Source of the DNA: an uncultured Rhodopila sp.
GTDB taxonomy: Bacteria > Pseudomonadota > Alphaproteobacteria > Acetobacterales > Acetobacteraceae
Reading direction: 5' to 3'
Assembly (NCBI GenBank): GCA_903932145.1
Contig: CAIZFE010000086.1
Span: 186,001 to 250,000, forward strand
Length of the DNA: 64,000 nucleotides
Below the pieces are notes generated by a model. It had not been told where the DNA came from. It made no database searches and worked only from the letters and a program-made list of their open reading frames with translations. The position numbers and the translations under genes are program-made. Positions 26,059-33,428 of this stretch are shown piece by piece (within the stretch, counting starts at the first letter, position 1; each line of letters begins with the position of its first letter).

Positions 26059-28467
26059 TCAGCGGCCCGCCTCGTTCGCGTCCTTCGAGGCCGCCGCCAG
26101 CGCCAGACGAGCCAAGGCCGGCAGCGATTTCGTGGCGGTCTTCGATATGATCGACGCCCGGTGATTTTCCACCGTTCGCTGGCTGATCCCCAGATCCGCA
26201 GCGATATTCTTGCTCGGGTGGCCCGCCAGGACCATCTCCATGATCTGCCGCTGGCGGGGAGTCAGGCTGGCGACATGGGTCGCGGCATCATCCTGCCAGG
26301 CCGAAAGTTTCGTCGAATCCCGTGCGCGGTCCAGCGCGAGATCGACGCAGGCCAGAAGCTCACCGCGGCTGATCGGCTTTTCGATGAAGTCCGACGCACC
26401 GGCTTTCATCGCCAGAACCGCCATCTGAACGTCGCTGCTGCCGGTGATCATGATGGCCGGTAACCGATGCCCGGCATCGTGCAGGCGACCGAGCAGCGCG
26501 AGGCCGTTCATACCCGGCAGATAAGCGTCGATGATCAGACAGGCCTCACGCCCCGGGCGAAACGCCTCCAGGAAAGCCTCACACGATGAGAAATCCACGA
26601 CCGCGCGGCCATCGTCCTCCAGCACGCTGCGAATGGCGTCCCGGATGCCGTCATCGTCATCGACGACAAACACCACAGGTGCTTCCACACCCTTCTTCAA
26701 CTCTGGCAATCGCGGCGTCCGCCTGGCGGGCAGCAGGCGTTGGATGGCCTGGTTCAGTTCGTTCAGCTTCATCGGCTTGTTGAGGTGGACGCAATCCTCC
26801 ACTGCGATCGCGGTCGCGGTCAGCGTCGAAATATCGCCGGTGAGGATGATCGCCGGCACTGCCTGGTGCAGGACCTCACGCAGCATCTGGGTGGTTCGAA
26901 CGCCGTCCATGCCGTTCGGCAGATTGTAATCCGCCAGAATAAGGTCCGGCCGAATGGAACCGTTCTTCGCCAGTTCGACCGCGCTGACACCATCGGGCGC
27001 CGGGATCACATCGTGCCCTTCGTCCTTCAGCAGAAGCTCAAGCAGGTCACGCACGTCCGGGTCGTCCTCGATCAGCAGGATCGTGCCGGTGCGGTTGGCG
27101 TCCGTGGCGCTGTCGTCCATCACCTCGGACGAGGATGGGTTGTGCCTCGGCGCTTCCGATCCGGCCGGCAGCAGGACATCGATAGCGAACACCGATCCCT
27201 TGCCGGGGCGAGAGCGGACCCGCACCGCATGACCGAGCAGGACCCCGAGTCGTTTGACGATGGACAGGCCAAGGCCGAGACCCCGGCTTCGTTCACGCGC
27301 GGCGTTGTCGAGTTGATGGTATTCCTCGAAAATCGAATCAAGTTCAGCGGCAGGGATGCCGATCCCGGTGTCCCAGACTTCGATGCTGAGCATGTTGCCA
27401 TGTTGACGGCAGCCCAGCAGCACCTTGCCTCGCCTGGTATATTTGAGCGCATTTGAGACCAGATTGCGGATCATCTGCTCCAGCAGCCTTGGGTCGCTGG
27501 TAATGAAGCGGCCGCACGGTACCACATGCAGGGCCAGTCCCTTCGCCTGGGCGTGATAGATGAATTCGTCCCGCAATTGGTGCAGCAGGTCGTTGACCGG
27601 AAAAAGCGTCATCTCGGCGTGGACCGTGCCAGTCTCGATCTGGTTGATATCGAGCAGCGTGTTCAACATGCCGGACATGGCGCCCAGCGTCTCATCCAGC
27701 CGGGTGACAAGTTTGCGGGCTTTCTCACCGTCGACGTTCTTCGCCAGCAGCCCTTGCACCAGCGCGAGCGTCTGCAATGGCTGCCGCAGATCGTGACTGG
27801 CTGCCGCCAGGAATCGCGTTTTCGCGGCGTTCGCCAGTTCCGCCTGCCGCTTGGCGACACCGAGCTCATCCAATATCTGCCGGCGGTCGGTGATATCGGC
27901 GAAGGTGATGACGACACCTTCCACATGATTTTCTTGCGTCCGGTAAGGCAGCACGCGACGGATGAAACAGGCGCCGTTCTCCGCTGCGATTTCCCGTTCG
28001 ACCGGAACCAGGGTTTGCAGGACGGAGCGTGCATCCTTCAACAGGTCTGGGTCCGCGCCGAGAGAATTCAGATCTGCCATCGGGCGTCCCAGGTCGCCGG
28101 GAATGATGTTGAACACCGCCTTGGTGGCCGGTGTATAGAAGCGGATACAAAAATTGCGGTCCAAAAACAGCGTCGCCAGATCCGTGCTGTCAAGGATATT
28201 TTGCAAGTCGTTCGATGTTGTTCTTTGCAGTTCCAGCGCTTTGCTAAGCTGGCTGTTGAGCCCGGTCAGCTCGTTGTTCAGCGACTGCAGTTCTTCCCGT
28301 GTGGCCTCCAGTTCCTCCCCGCCGGTCTGAGCGGCCTGATCCTTGGTATTGGATCGGGCGGGCTGCGGCGGTGTGTCCGTTTTCACCCTGTCCAATCGAC
28401 TATTTGGCATACCGAATTCTTTCGGCGCTACTACAGCGCTCGTGAGATGTAGGCGCTTCGAACCCAT
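26059..28467 (-). CDS. Hybrid sensor kinase with PAS, two receiver domains and LuxR-type HTH
   Basis: An 802-residue protein that joins a full phosphorelay to a DNA-binding output. In order: coiled coil (about 50-90), PAS (about 86-200), histidine kinase dimerisation domain with AASHDLRQPLQTL (His about 225), HATPase (NLVSNALKYT, DTGIGIP, GLGLGLSIVKRL), receiver 1 (LLIEDDPDVRD, LILADYNLP), receiver 2 (VFVVDDDDGIRD, LIIDAYLPGMNG, DFIEKPIS), and a LuxR/FixJ HTH (LTPRQRQIMEMVLAGHPSKNIAADLGISQRTVENHRASI). The coiled coil and PAS (EELQSLNNEL, STDLATLFLD) are of the kind found in CheB-CheR-PAS kinases, but no CheB or CheR part is present. ATG 28467 has AAAGG upstream; 28410 is an alternative. It is the best candidate to control the surrounding stress genes. 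Confidence 0.92.
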   Translation of the reverse strand: MGSKRLHLTSAVVAPKEFGMPNSRLDRVKTDTPPQPARSNTKDQAAQTGGEELEATREELQSLNNELTGLNSQLSKALELQRTTSNDLQNILDSTDLATLFLDRNFCIRFYTPATKAVFNIIPGDLGRPMADLNSLGADPDLLKDARSVLQTLVPVEREIAAENGACFIRRVLPYRTQENHVEGVVITFADITDRRQILDELGVAKRQAELANAAKTRFLAAASHDLRQPLQTLALVQGLLAKNVDGEKARKLVTRLDETLGAMSGMLNTLLDINQIETGTVHAEMTLFPVNDLLHQLRDEFIYHAQAKGLALHVVPCGRFITSDPRLLEQMIRNLVSNALKYTRRGKVLLGCRQHGNMLSIEVWDTGIGIPAAELDSIFEEYHQLDNAARERSRGLGLGLSIVKRLGVLLGHAVRVRSRPGKGSVFAIDVLLPAGSEAPRHNPSSSEVMDDSATDANRTGTILLIEDDPDVRDLLELLLKDEGHDVIPAPDGVSAVELAKNGSIRPDLILADYNLPNGMDGVRTTQMLREVLHQAVPAIILTGDISTLTATAIAVEDCVHLNKPMKLNELNQAIQRLLPARRTPRLPELKKGVEAPVVFVVDDDDGIRDAIRSVLEDDGRAVVDFSSCEAFLEAFRPGREACLIIDAYLPGMNGLALLGRLHDAGHRLPAIMITGSSDVQMAVLAMKAGASDFIEKPISRGELLACVDLALDRARDSTKLSAWQDDAATHVASLTPRQRQIMEMVLAGHPSKNIAADLGISQRTVENHRASIISKTATKSLPALARLALAAASKDANEAGR

Positions 28468-28489
28468 CACCGCAACCTTTGCTCGCTAC

Positions 28490-28558
28490 GTAGTTTCCGC
28501 GGCTTAGCCGCTGAGTAGTTTCCGAGGCTGCCCGGTGGGCCACGGGTTCACCCATTAT
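28490..28558 (+). promoter_or_regulatory. Tandem shared island elements between the kinase and the hypothetical/REC operon
   Basis: Two copies of GTAGTTTCCG at 28490-28499 and 28515-28524, 25 bases apart, separated by the palindrome GCGGCTTAGCCGC. The second copy reads GTAGTTTCCGAGGCTG and is followed by a -10-like CATTAT at 28553-28558. It ends 84 bases before the TTG start at 28609. The first copy is only about 23 bases from the divergent kinase start, so autoregulation is possible. Confidence 0.6.
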
Positions 28559-28608
28559 CCCGTTGCCACCGGAATAGTCCGGATCGGCTGCCGCCGCAGG
28601 AGGCCACA

Positions 28609-28869
28609 TTGGTCATAATTGTTAAAGAGCAAGGAAACGGCGCGGGATGGAACCCAAGCGTCGTGCTGGCGACCTTGTCCGGGCTGGAGTCTGACGAGAC
28701 CAGCGTCAGCGAAGCGCAGCGATCCGCACTTTACCGGTCCTGGTTCGCCGACGACGATAGCGTCTGCCCTGAGACCTGGCATCGCAGCGTCAGGAAAATT
28801 GCTTGGTTGGCTGCGGACGATCTTCCGACCGCGGTTGGTGGCGACCGCGCCGCACGCCTGACCGTCTGA
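28609..28869 (+). CDS. Hypothetical small protein upstream of a response regulator
   Basis: An 86-residue protein of no recognised family. The start is a TTG with AGGAGG six bases upstream, a strong site. It is mildly acidic in the middle (LSGLESDETSVSEAQRSALYRSWFADDDSV) and without membrane segments or a signal peptide. It ends 11 bases before the receiver-domain gene and is probably co-transcribed with it. It may be a regulatory accessory protein of the two-component system, but that is only inferred from position. Confidence 0.6.
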   Translation: MVIIVKEQGNGAGWNPSVVLATLSGLESDETSVSEAQRSALYRSWFADDDSVCPETWHRSVRKIAWLAADDLPTAVGGDRAARLTV

Positions 28870-28880
28870 GGCCGGTGGCG

Positions 28881-29282
28881 ATGACCTCGATTAGCGTCCT
28901 TGTCGTCGAGGACGATGCCATGATCGGCTTGCTTCTGGCGGAAATGCTGGAAGAGATGGGATTCGCGGTCTGTGCGATCGCGGCGACCGAGGACGATGCG
29001 GTTACCCAGGCCGCTCGATGCGAACCGGGCCTGATGATCGTCGATCAGCAACTACGCGACGGCGATGGATCGTCCGCGGTGGAACGGATTCTGCGAACCC
29101 GGCCGGTGCCTTGTGTGTTCATCAGCGGCGAGCCGACGTATCTGGGCAAGCCGAAGGCGAATGAACTGCAAAAGCCGTTTCTGGAACAAGATCTCGTCAG
29201 GGCTATCCGATCGGTGTTGCCGGGTTCGATGGTTCCGCCATTACTTGCATCGGGTCCGCCGCATATTGTTCCGGTTCACTGA
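28881..29282 (+). CDS. Stand-alone receiver-domain response regulator
   Basis: A 133-residue CheY-like protein. It has the acidic pair in VLVVEDDAMIG, the phospho-acceptor Asp in LMIVDQQLRDGDGS (about residue 54), Ser in CVFISGEP and Lys in LQKPFLEQDL. There is no output domain, so it probably shuttles phosphate or titrates a kinase. GAGG lies 9 bases before the ATG at 28881. It sits divergent from the hybrid kinase at 26059-28467, its likely partner by position. Confidence 0.9.
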   Translation: MTSISVLVVEDDAMIGLLLAEMLEEMGFAVCAIAATEDDAVTQAARCEPGLMIVDQQLRDGDGSSAVERILRTRPVPCVFISGEPTYLGKPKANELQKPFLEQDLVRAIRSVLPGSMVPPLLASGPPHIVPVH

Positions 29283-29329
29283 AAGCCGGGCCTGATCGGC
29301 GGCGACGGATCGTAGTGTTGCCGGAATAG

Positions 29330-29372
29330 GTAGTTTCCGATCCTCGCACTCCGGTCCAATCAAAACCATTAT
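29330..29372 (+). promoter_or_regulatory. Shared island element upstream of the Spy/CpxP-like gene
   Basis: GTAGTTTCCGATCCTC at 29330, followed by CATTAT at 29367-29372. The ten-base core ends 103 bases before the ATG at 29443. Core, orientation and core-to-hexamer distance (28 bases) match the sites near 24313, 25643 and 28515. Confidence 0.6.
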
Positions 29373-29442
29373 CGTAGGCAACCGGAAGCGAACCGAAACG
29401 TTCAAATAAACCGGGGCAACGGTATTTACATAAGGACATGCT

Positions 29443-29922
29443 ATGTCATCTGTTTCTCGCAAACTTGCGTTGTCGGCATTGCTGGGCGCCACAATGTTGG
29501 TCGCTCCGTTAACAGCAAAGGCCGCCGACGCTGACGCTCCGGCTGCCGCTTCGGTTGCGGCCCCGATCGCTGGTGCGCCGCACGCCGAACGGGAGACCGT
29601 TGAGCAACGGATCACCAGCCTGCATGCGTCGTTGAATATCACACCCGGCGAGGAAGCCAACTGGAACGGTGTCACCAAGGCCATGCGCGACAATGCCGCG
29701 GTGATGGACAAGTTGGTCGCGGAACAATCCGCCGTGGACCCGGCAAGCATGACAGCGGTGCAAGACCTCAAGACATATGAGAAATTTGCCCATGCCCACA
29801 TGGAAGGACTGAAGACCCTGACATCGTCTTTCGAGATCCTGTACCAGGCGATGTCCGAGGCGCAGCGGAAAACCGCCGATCAGGTCTTCCAGAATTTCGG
29901 GCATGAGAAGGCCGCGTCATAA
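29443..29922 (+). CDS. Periplasmic Spy/CpxP-like protein
   Basis: A 159-residue exported protein. The signal peptide LALSALLGATMLVAPLTAKAADA is followed by a helical body with VEQRITSLHASLNITPGEEANWNGVTKAMRDNAAVMDKL and FEILYQAMSEAQRKTADQVF. This is the LTXXQ-type pattern of Spy/CpxP proteins. Family members act as ATP-independent periplasmic chaperones or as sensors in envelope stress. AAGGA precedes the ATG and the shared island promoter element lies upstream. It heads a probable transcript with 29939-30220. Confidence 0.82.
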   Translation: MSSVSRKLALSALLGATMLVAPLTAKAADADAPAAASVAAPIAGAPHAERETVEQRITSLHASLNITPGEEANWNGVTKAMRDNAAVMDKLVAEQSAVDPASMTAVQDLKTYEKFAHAHMEGLKTLTSSFEILYQAMSEAQRKTADQVFQNFGHEKAAS

Positions 29923-29938
29923 GTTTGGAGTACGAACG

Positions 29939-30220
29939 ATGATTGCCATTCAAAGTAAATCCAGACTTGCGACCAGATTACTCATCGCAGGCGGACTTCT
30001 GTTCGGGACATTTGTCGCCACGGCCGGTGCCGAGGAGCGACATGATGACCATCATGGTAGGGATCGTCACGAGGAACGGGGCCATGACCGCGGTTGGAAT
30101 GGCGGATACTACGCACCACCGCCAGTCGTTTATGCGCCGCCGGCCTATTATCCGCCGCCGGTTGTCTATGGCCCCTCGGTCGGCGTTTACCTGCCGGGAA
30201 TCAGCATCGGCATTCGCTGA
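29939..30220 (+). CDS. Small secreted His/Tyr/Pro-rich protein
   Basis: A 93-residue protein. The signal peptide (RLLIAGGLLFGTFVATAGAEE) is followed by a His/Asp/Arg stretch (RHDDHHGRDRHEERGHDRGW), a Pro/Tyr-rich region (YYAPPPVVYAPPAYYPPPVVYGP) and a terminal GVYLPGISIGIR. Such proteins are common in alphaproteobacterial envelope-stress loci and have no known function; the His/Asp part could bind metal (inference). It follows the Spy-like gene by 16 bases and has TTGGAG upstream. Confidence 0.75.
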   Translation: MIAIQSKSRLATRLLIAGGLLFGTFVATAGAEERHDDHHGRDRHEERGHDRGWNGGYYAPPPVVYAPPAYYPPPVVYGPSVGVYLPGISIGIR

Positions 30221-30337
30221 TCGGCCTGTGCGAACGCGTCGGCGCCTGATCGCGCCTGACGCGGGCTGCTGACGGCCGGTAAAGATAGAAAACATTTCCC
30301 CGCCCGAAGTAACGGGCATTCACGAAAGGGTATTCCC

Positions 30338-30586
30338 ATGAAAACTCTCACTAAACTCATGCTCGCCGGTGCTGTCACCTTGCTTGCCGGCTGCGGCACA
30401 TCGGAACCGGGCCGCGTGCAGGGCGGTGCCGCGGCGGGCGCCGCAACCGGTGCGACTGTTGGTCTTGTTGGTGGTCCCGTCGGCGTCGTCGCGGGTGCGG
30501 TCATCGGTGGCGGAGCCGGTGCGATCACCGGTGCCAGCACAACCTCCAAGGAAGTCAATCTCGGCGATCCCACCTGGAAGAAGTAG
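30338..30586 (+). CDS. Glycine-zipper lipoprotein
   Basis: An 82-residue lipoprotein. The signal peptide ends in the lipobox LLAGC (Cys about residue 19), and the mature part is a glycine-zipper (GGAAAGAATGATVGLVGGPVGVVAGAVIGGGAGAITGA). It resembles small osmotically inducible or SlyB/OsmB-like outer-membrane lipoproteins of unknown function. AAAGGG lies upstream of the ATG, and a strong terminator (30607-30649) follows immediately. Confidence 0.85.
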   Translation: MKTLTKLMLAGAVTLLAGCGTSEPGRVQGGAAAGAATGATVGLVGGPVGVVAGAVIGGGAGAITGASTTSKEVNLGDPTWKK

Positions 30587-30606
30587 CACTCTTACTGGCA
30601 CCGGAG

Positions 30607-30649
30607 CCGGAGTTACAGCACCAGTGGATGCTGTAACTCCGGTTTTTTT
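30607..30649 (+). terminator. Rho-independent terminator
   Basis: A perfect 14-bp stem CCGGAGTTACAGCA / TGCTGTAACTCCGG with an 8-base loop and seven Ts, directly after the glycine-zipper lipoprotein gene. Confidence 0.95.
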
Positions 30650-30692
30650 GTGTTCCAGTAATCGCCAGGCTGACGTGCCCGGGGACAAAACG

Positions 30693-30747
30693 CATAAAGC
30701 CCTGCACGTCCGGAACCGAGGTGGTACCGGACGTGCAGGGCTTTATG
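30693..30747. terminator. Perfect 21-bp inverted repeat, probable bidirectional terminator
   Basis: CATAAAGCCCTGCACGTCCGG is repeated in inverse after a 13-base loop with no mismatch. The outer part (AAAGCCC...GGGCTTT) gives short A and T runs. It lies 17 bases after the end of the minus-strand small lipoprotein gene and 43 bases past the plus-strand terminator. Confidence 0.75.
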
Positions 30748-30764
30748 GTGAACTCAGGAAGCGG

Positions 30765-30905
30765 TCAGCCGCGCCAGACGCCACGCCCATACTCATGGCC
30801 GCCTTCGCCATGGCCATAATAGCCGCGGCCGCCCATCGGCTCGACGACGCAAGCCGATACCGCTAACAGCGTGAGCGCCAGAGTAACAAGCATTCGGATA
30901 TTCAT
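30765..30905 (-). CDS. Small lipoprotein, 46 residues
   Basis: A short gene. The product has a signal sequence (MNIRMLVTLALTLLAVSAC) ending in the lipobox AVSAC, Cys at residue 19. The mature part is only 27 residues and Gly/His/Tyr-rich (EPMGGRGYYGHGEGGHEYGRGVWRG). AAGGAGG lies 6 bases before the ATG. It follows the OmpA-like gene by 51 bases, and that spacer holds a hairpin (GTCGCTG/CAGCGAC). It is probably in one transcript with ompA, ending at the perfect inverted repeat 30693-30747. No known family recognised. Confidence 0.75.
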   Translation of the reverse strand: MNIRMLVTLALTLLAVSACVVEPMGGRGYYGHGEGGHEYGRGVWRG

Positions 30906-30956
30906 GATTGCCTCCTTGCCGTCGCTGTCTCGGTCAAGGCAGCGACGGACCGAAAA

Positions 30957-31421
30957 TTAGTGAATGGCGATATCGACAACCCGGTTGGGTTCGGATGCAA
31001 CATTGTTGCCGGTCGCTTGGTCCGGCCGGGTTTCGCCGGTCCAGCGTGTTTCGACGCGATCGGCGGCGACGTTGCGGTGATACACCAGGGCATCCCGCAC
31101 GGCGTCGGCGCGCTGATGCGACAGATGCATATTGTAGTTCGCACTGCCGACGGTATCGGTCTTGCCGATGATGGTCGCGACCGACAACGGGTTCTGTTGC
31201 ATGAACGTCGTGATACCGGCGACGGTCATTTCTCCCTTTTGATCGATGGCGCGGCTGTTGGTTGCAAACTCAACGTGATACCATGTCGCACCCGGACCGG
31301 GCGGCACGGGCGGCGGGTTGGACGCCATCATGGCGGGGGGGGCTGTCTGGGCGCAGGCGGCGAGCAGGGCAACGATGCTCACGGCCGCGAGATTGCGCCA
31401 TGTATGTTTGTGTTCTGACAT
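30957..31421 (-). CDS. OmpA-family lipoprotein
   Basis: A 154-residue outer-membrane lipoprotein. The lipobox is in VSIVALLAAC, followed by a Pro-rich linker and an OmpA C-terminal-like peptidoglycan-binding domain: VEFATNSRAID, GKTDTVGSANYNMHLSHQRADAVRDAL and PNRVVDIAI. The TDT..N..LS.QRA block holds the residues that contact diaminopimelate in this family. ATG 31421 has GGAG six bases upstream, so it is preferred over 31433. It probably links the outer membrane to the cell wall. Confidence 0.88.
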   Translation of the reverse strand: MSEHKHTWRNLAAVSIVALLAACAQTAPPAMMASNPPPVPPGPGATWYHVEFATNSRAIDQKGEMTVAGITTFMQQNPLSVATIIGKTDTVGSANYNMHLSHQRADAVRDALVYHRNVAADRVETRWTGETRPDQATGNNVASEPNRVVDIAIH

Positions 31422-31835
31422 GTGTGTCTCCATTTCCGGTAGGATGTCTGGCGACTTCGATCCGAATACGATCCGGGCGTCGTCTGGAGACTATGTGGTC
31501 ATCTTCCCCGTCAACATGTCAGGGTCGGAAAATACTCATGCCTTGCAAACAGTATTGTGCCGGACCGCGATTTCGGCCGGTCATTTGGCGAGCCGGCCGT
31601 TGCATTGAAACGAATGGCGACGAGGCGTTTATCGACGGGACAGTCACTGCAAGGGGCAAAGGACGTCACGCAGAGCTCGCGGAGCGTGGCGCAGGGAAGA
31701 GTCCGGGACTTTGGATCGCCATGACGAGGGCGGCCTCTTGATGCCAAATCGAGGACTGCCGGGACATCATGAATCACGTTGCCGAGTGGCTCTGGCATCA
31801 TTAGATTTGGCTGCATAGCAGGAGTTTGCAACCGC
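31422..31835. other. Intergenic region, no gene assigned
   Basis: About 400 bases upstream of the OmpA-like gene. Open frames exist on both strands, but none has a plausible start, domain or composition. It includes GCAGAGCTCGCGGAGCGTGG near 31671, which resembles dispersed repeat sequence. The OmpA promoter should lie at its left end. Confidence 0.5.
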
Positions 31836-31991
31836 ATGATCGCTTCGTTGTTTGGGATGTTGAACCAATTGCTTCCGGCGGTCGTTCTGACGGCGGTCTT
31901 AGGCATACTTATCGTTCGTCGCGCGGCCCGGCCGGCGCTTGTGCCAGTCCGACGCCCGGGCTCGACCGGCCGCCGCACGCGTCTGCGTTGA
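31836..31991 (+). CDS. Possible 51-residue membrane protein upstream of DUF167
   Basis: A short frame giving one hydrophobic helix (LFGMLNQLLPAVVLTAVLGILIV) and a basic tail (RRAARPALVPVRRPGSTGRRTRLR). AGGAG lies 12 bases upstream, which is far. In many proteobacteria a YggT membrane protein precedes the DUF167 gene, but this product is half that size and not clearly related. Coding status is uncertain. Confidence 0.3.
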   Translation: MIASLFGMLNQLLPAVVLTAVLGILIVRRAARPALVPVRRPGSTGRRTRLR

Positions 31992-32013
31992 AGTCACACC
32001 TGCCTGAACCAGA

Positions 32014-32316
32014 GTGACCATTTTTTGGCGAACCACCGCCGACGGGGTCAGTGTATCGGTAAAGGTCCAACCGAAATCGCGCCGTCCGGGCATCCAGGGC
32101 AGGGCGCTTTCGGCACAAGGTGCTTGCCTTCGAATCGGCGTGAATGAGGCCCCGGAAGACGGCCGTGCAAGCCGCGCCGCGTGTCAGGTATTGGCCGAGG
32201 CGCTGAACGTCCCAGCTTCTGCCGTGGCCGTCACACTCGGTCAGACCAGCCGAAACAAAACCCTGCATGTCGCGGGTGATACCGCACGACTGACTGCCAT
32301 ACTGGAGACATTGTGA
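32014..32316 (+). CDS. DUF167 (YggU-like) protein
   Basis: A 100-residue small protein of the DUF167 family, whose molecular role is not established. [18 protein letters not shown] near the N-terminus and [26 protein letters not shown] are the family's conserved blocks, and the end has [13 protein letters not shown]. The start is a GTG at 32014. It overlaps folD by 4 bases (GTGA), so the two are coupled. Confidence 0.88.
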   Translation: MTIFWRTTADGVSVSVKVQPKSRRPGIQGRALSAQGACLRIGVNEAPEDGRASRAACQVLAEALNVPASAVAVTLGQTSRNKTLHVAGDTARLTAILETL

Positions 32317-33170
32317 CCGCTTCCCCGATTGCCCGAGTCATTGACGGCAAGGCTATCGCCGCCGCCCTGCGTGCCGAGGTCGCCGCCAAGGTGGCGAAAG
32401 CCGGCTTTACTCCCGGCCTCGCTGTCGTGCTGGTGGGCGAAGACCCGGCCAGCAGCGTCTATGTCCGCACCAAGGACCGTGCCGCACGCGAAGCGGGTAT
32501 TGCTGCGCGCACCATTCGCCTGCCTGCCGATACCACGCAGGCCGATGTGCTGGCTGCGATCCAAACGCTGAACGATGACGACTCCATTGACGGCATTCTG
32601 GTTCAGTTGCCGCTGCCGAAGGGCATCGACACCAAGGCGGTGATCGAGGCGATTGACGCGGAAAAAGACGTCGATGGCTTTCATCCCACGAATGTGGGGC
32701 AACTGGCGGATGGCCGCCCGGGATTGGTTCCTTGCACGCCGCTTGGCGTCATGAAGCTACTCCGCGCCGTGGGTGTGGAGATTGCCGGCGCCCGGGCTGT
32801 GGTTCTCGGCCGGTCCAATATTGTGGGCCGTCCGATGGCCAGATTGTTGCTGGCGGCCAACGCGACCGTCACCATTGTGCACTCGCACACCCGCGATCTG
32901 GCCGCCGAATGCCGGCGCGCTGATATTTTGATCGCCGCGGTGGGCAGGCCGGAGATCGTTCGCGGTGACTGGATCCAACCTGGCGCCACGGTGATCGATG
33001 TCGGGATCAATCGCCTGCCGGACGGGCGCCTGGTTGGCGACGTTGCGTTTGACGAGTGTGCGAAGGTCGCGGGTGCGATCACCCCGGTTCCAGGCGGCGT
33101 GGGACCGATGACCGTGGCCTGTCTGTTGGAGAACACGCTGACGGCAGCACTGGCCCGCCGGCGCGGTTGA
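32313..33170 (+). CDS. folD: Bifunctional methylenetetrahydrofolate dehydrogenase/cyclohydrolase
   Basis: A 285-residue FolD enzyme, which converts 5,10-methylene-THF to 10-formyl-THF with NADP+. It shows [14 protein letters not shown] (with the catalytic Lys of YxxxK), [37 protein letters not shown] and [19 protein letters not shown], all family signatures. The start is a GTG overlapping the DUF167 stop. Normal length, no oddities. It supplies one-carbon units in the cytoplasm. Confidence 0.96.
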   Translation: MTASPIARVIDGKAIAAALRAEVAAKVAKAGFTPGLAVVLVGEDPASSVYVRTKDRAAREAGIAARTIRLPADTTQADVLAAIQTLNDDDSIDGILVQLPLPKGIDTKAVIEAIDAEKDVDGFHPTNVGQLADGRPGLVPCTPLGVMKLLRAVGVEIAGARAVVLGRSNIVGRPMARLLLAANATVTIVHSHTRDLAAECRRADILIAAVGRPEIVRGDWIQPGATVIDVGINRLPDGRLVGDVAFDECAKVAGAITPVPGGVGPMTVACLLENTLTAALARRRG

Positions 33171-33428
33171 TCGCAACCCATGGCGGCGTTCCCTGGGGAT
33201 TTGGGCGTCTGGCTCCCCGGGGACGGTGTGGACACCCGTCTGTCGCGCGGATTGCGATCAGGACTGCAATTTAAAGGGAATGGCTTGGTTTTTGACTCGG
33301 GTGAATGCCTGTTTCGGGCCAGCCCGGAATGCCCGCCTCTCGACCATCCCGGATCTATCGCCTAACGTCGTTCCCGACCGCCCCGGAACCTTTAACCGGG
33401 GGGAGCAAAACGCGTTTGATCGGGAGCG

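Noticed and set aside
31511-31978. Minus-strand 155-codon frame between the OmpA-like and DUF167 genes
   Set aside because: No recognisable domain or start; it covers repeat-like sequence.
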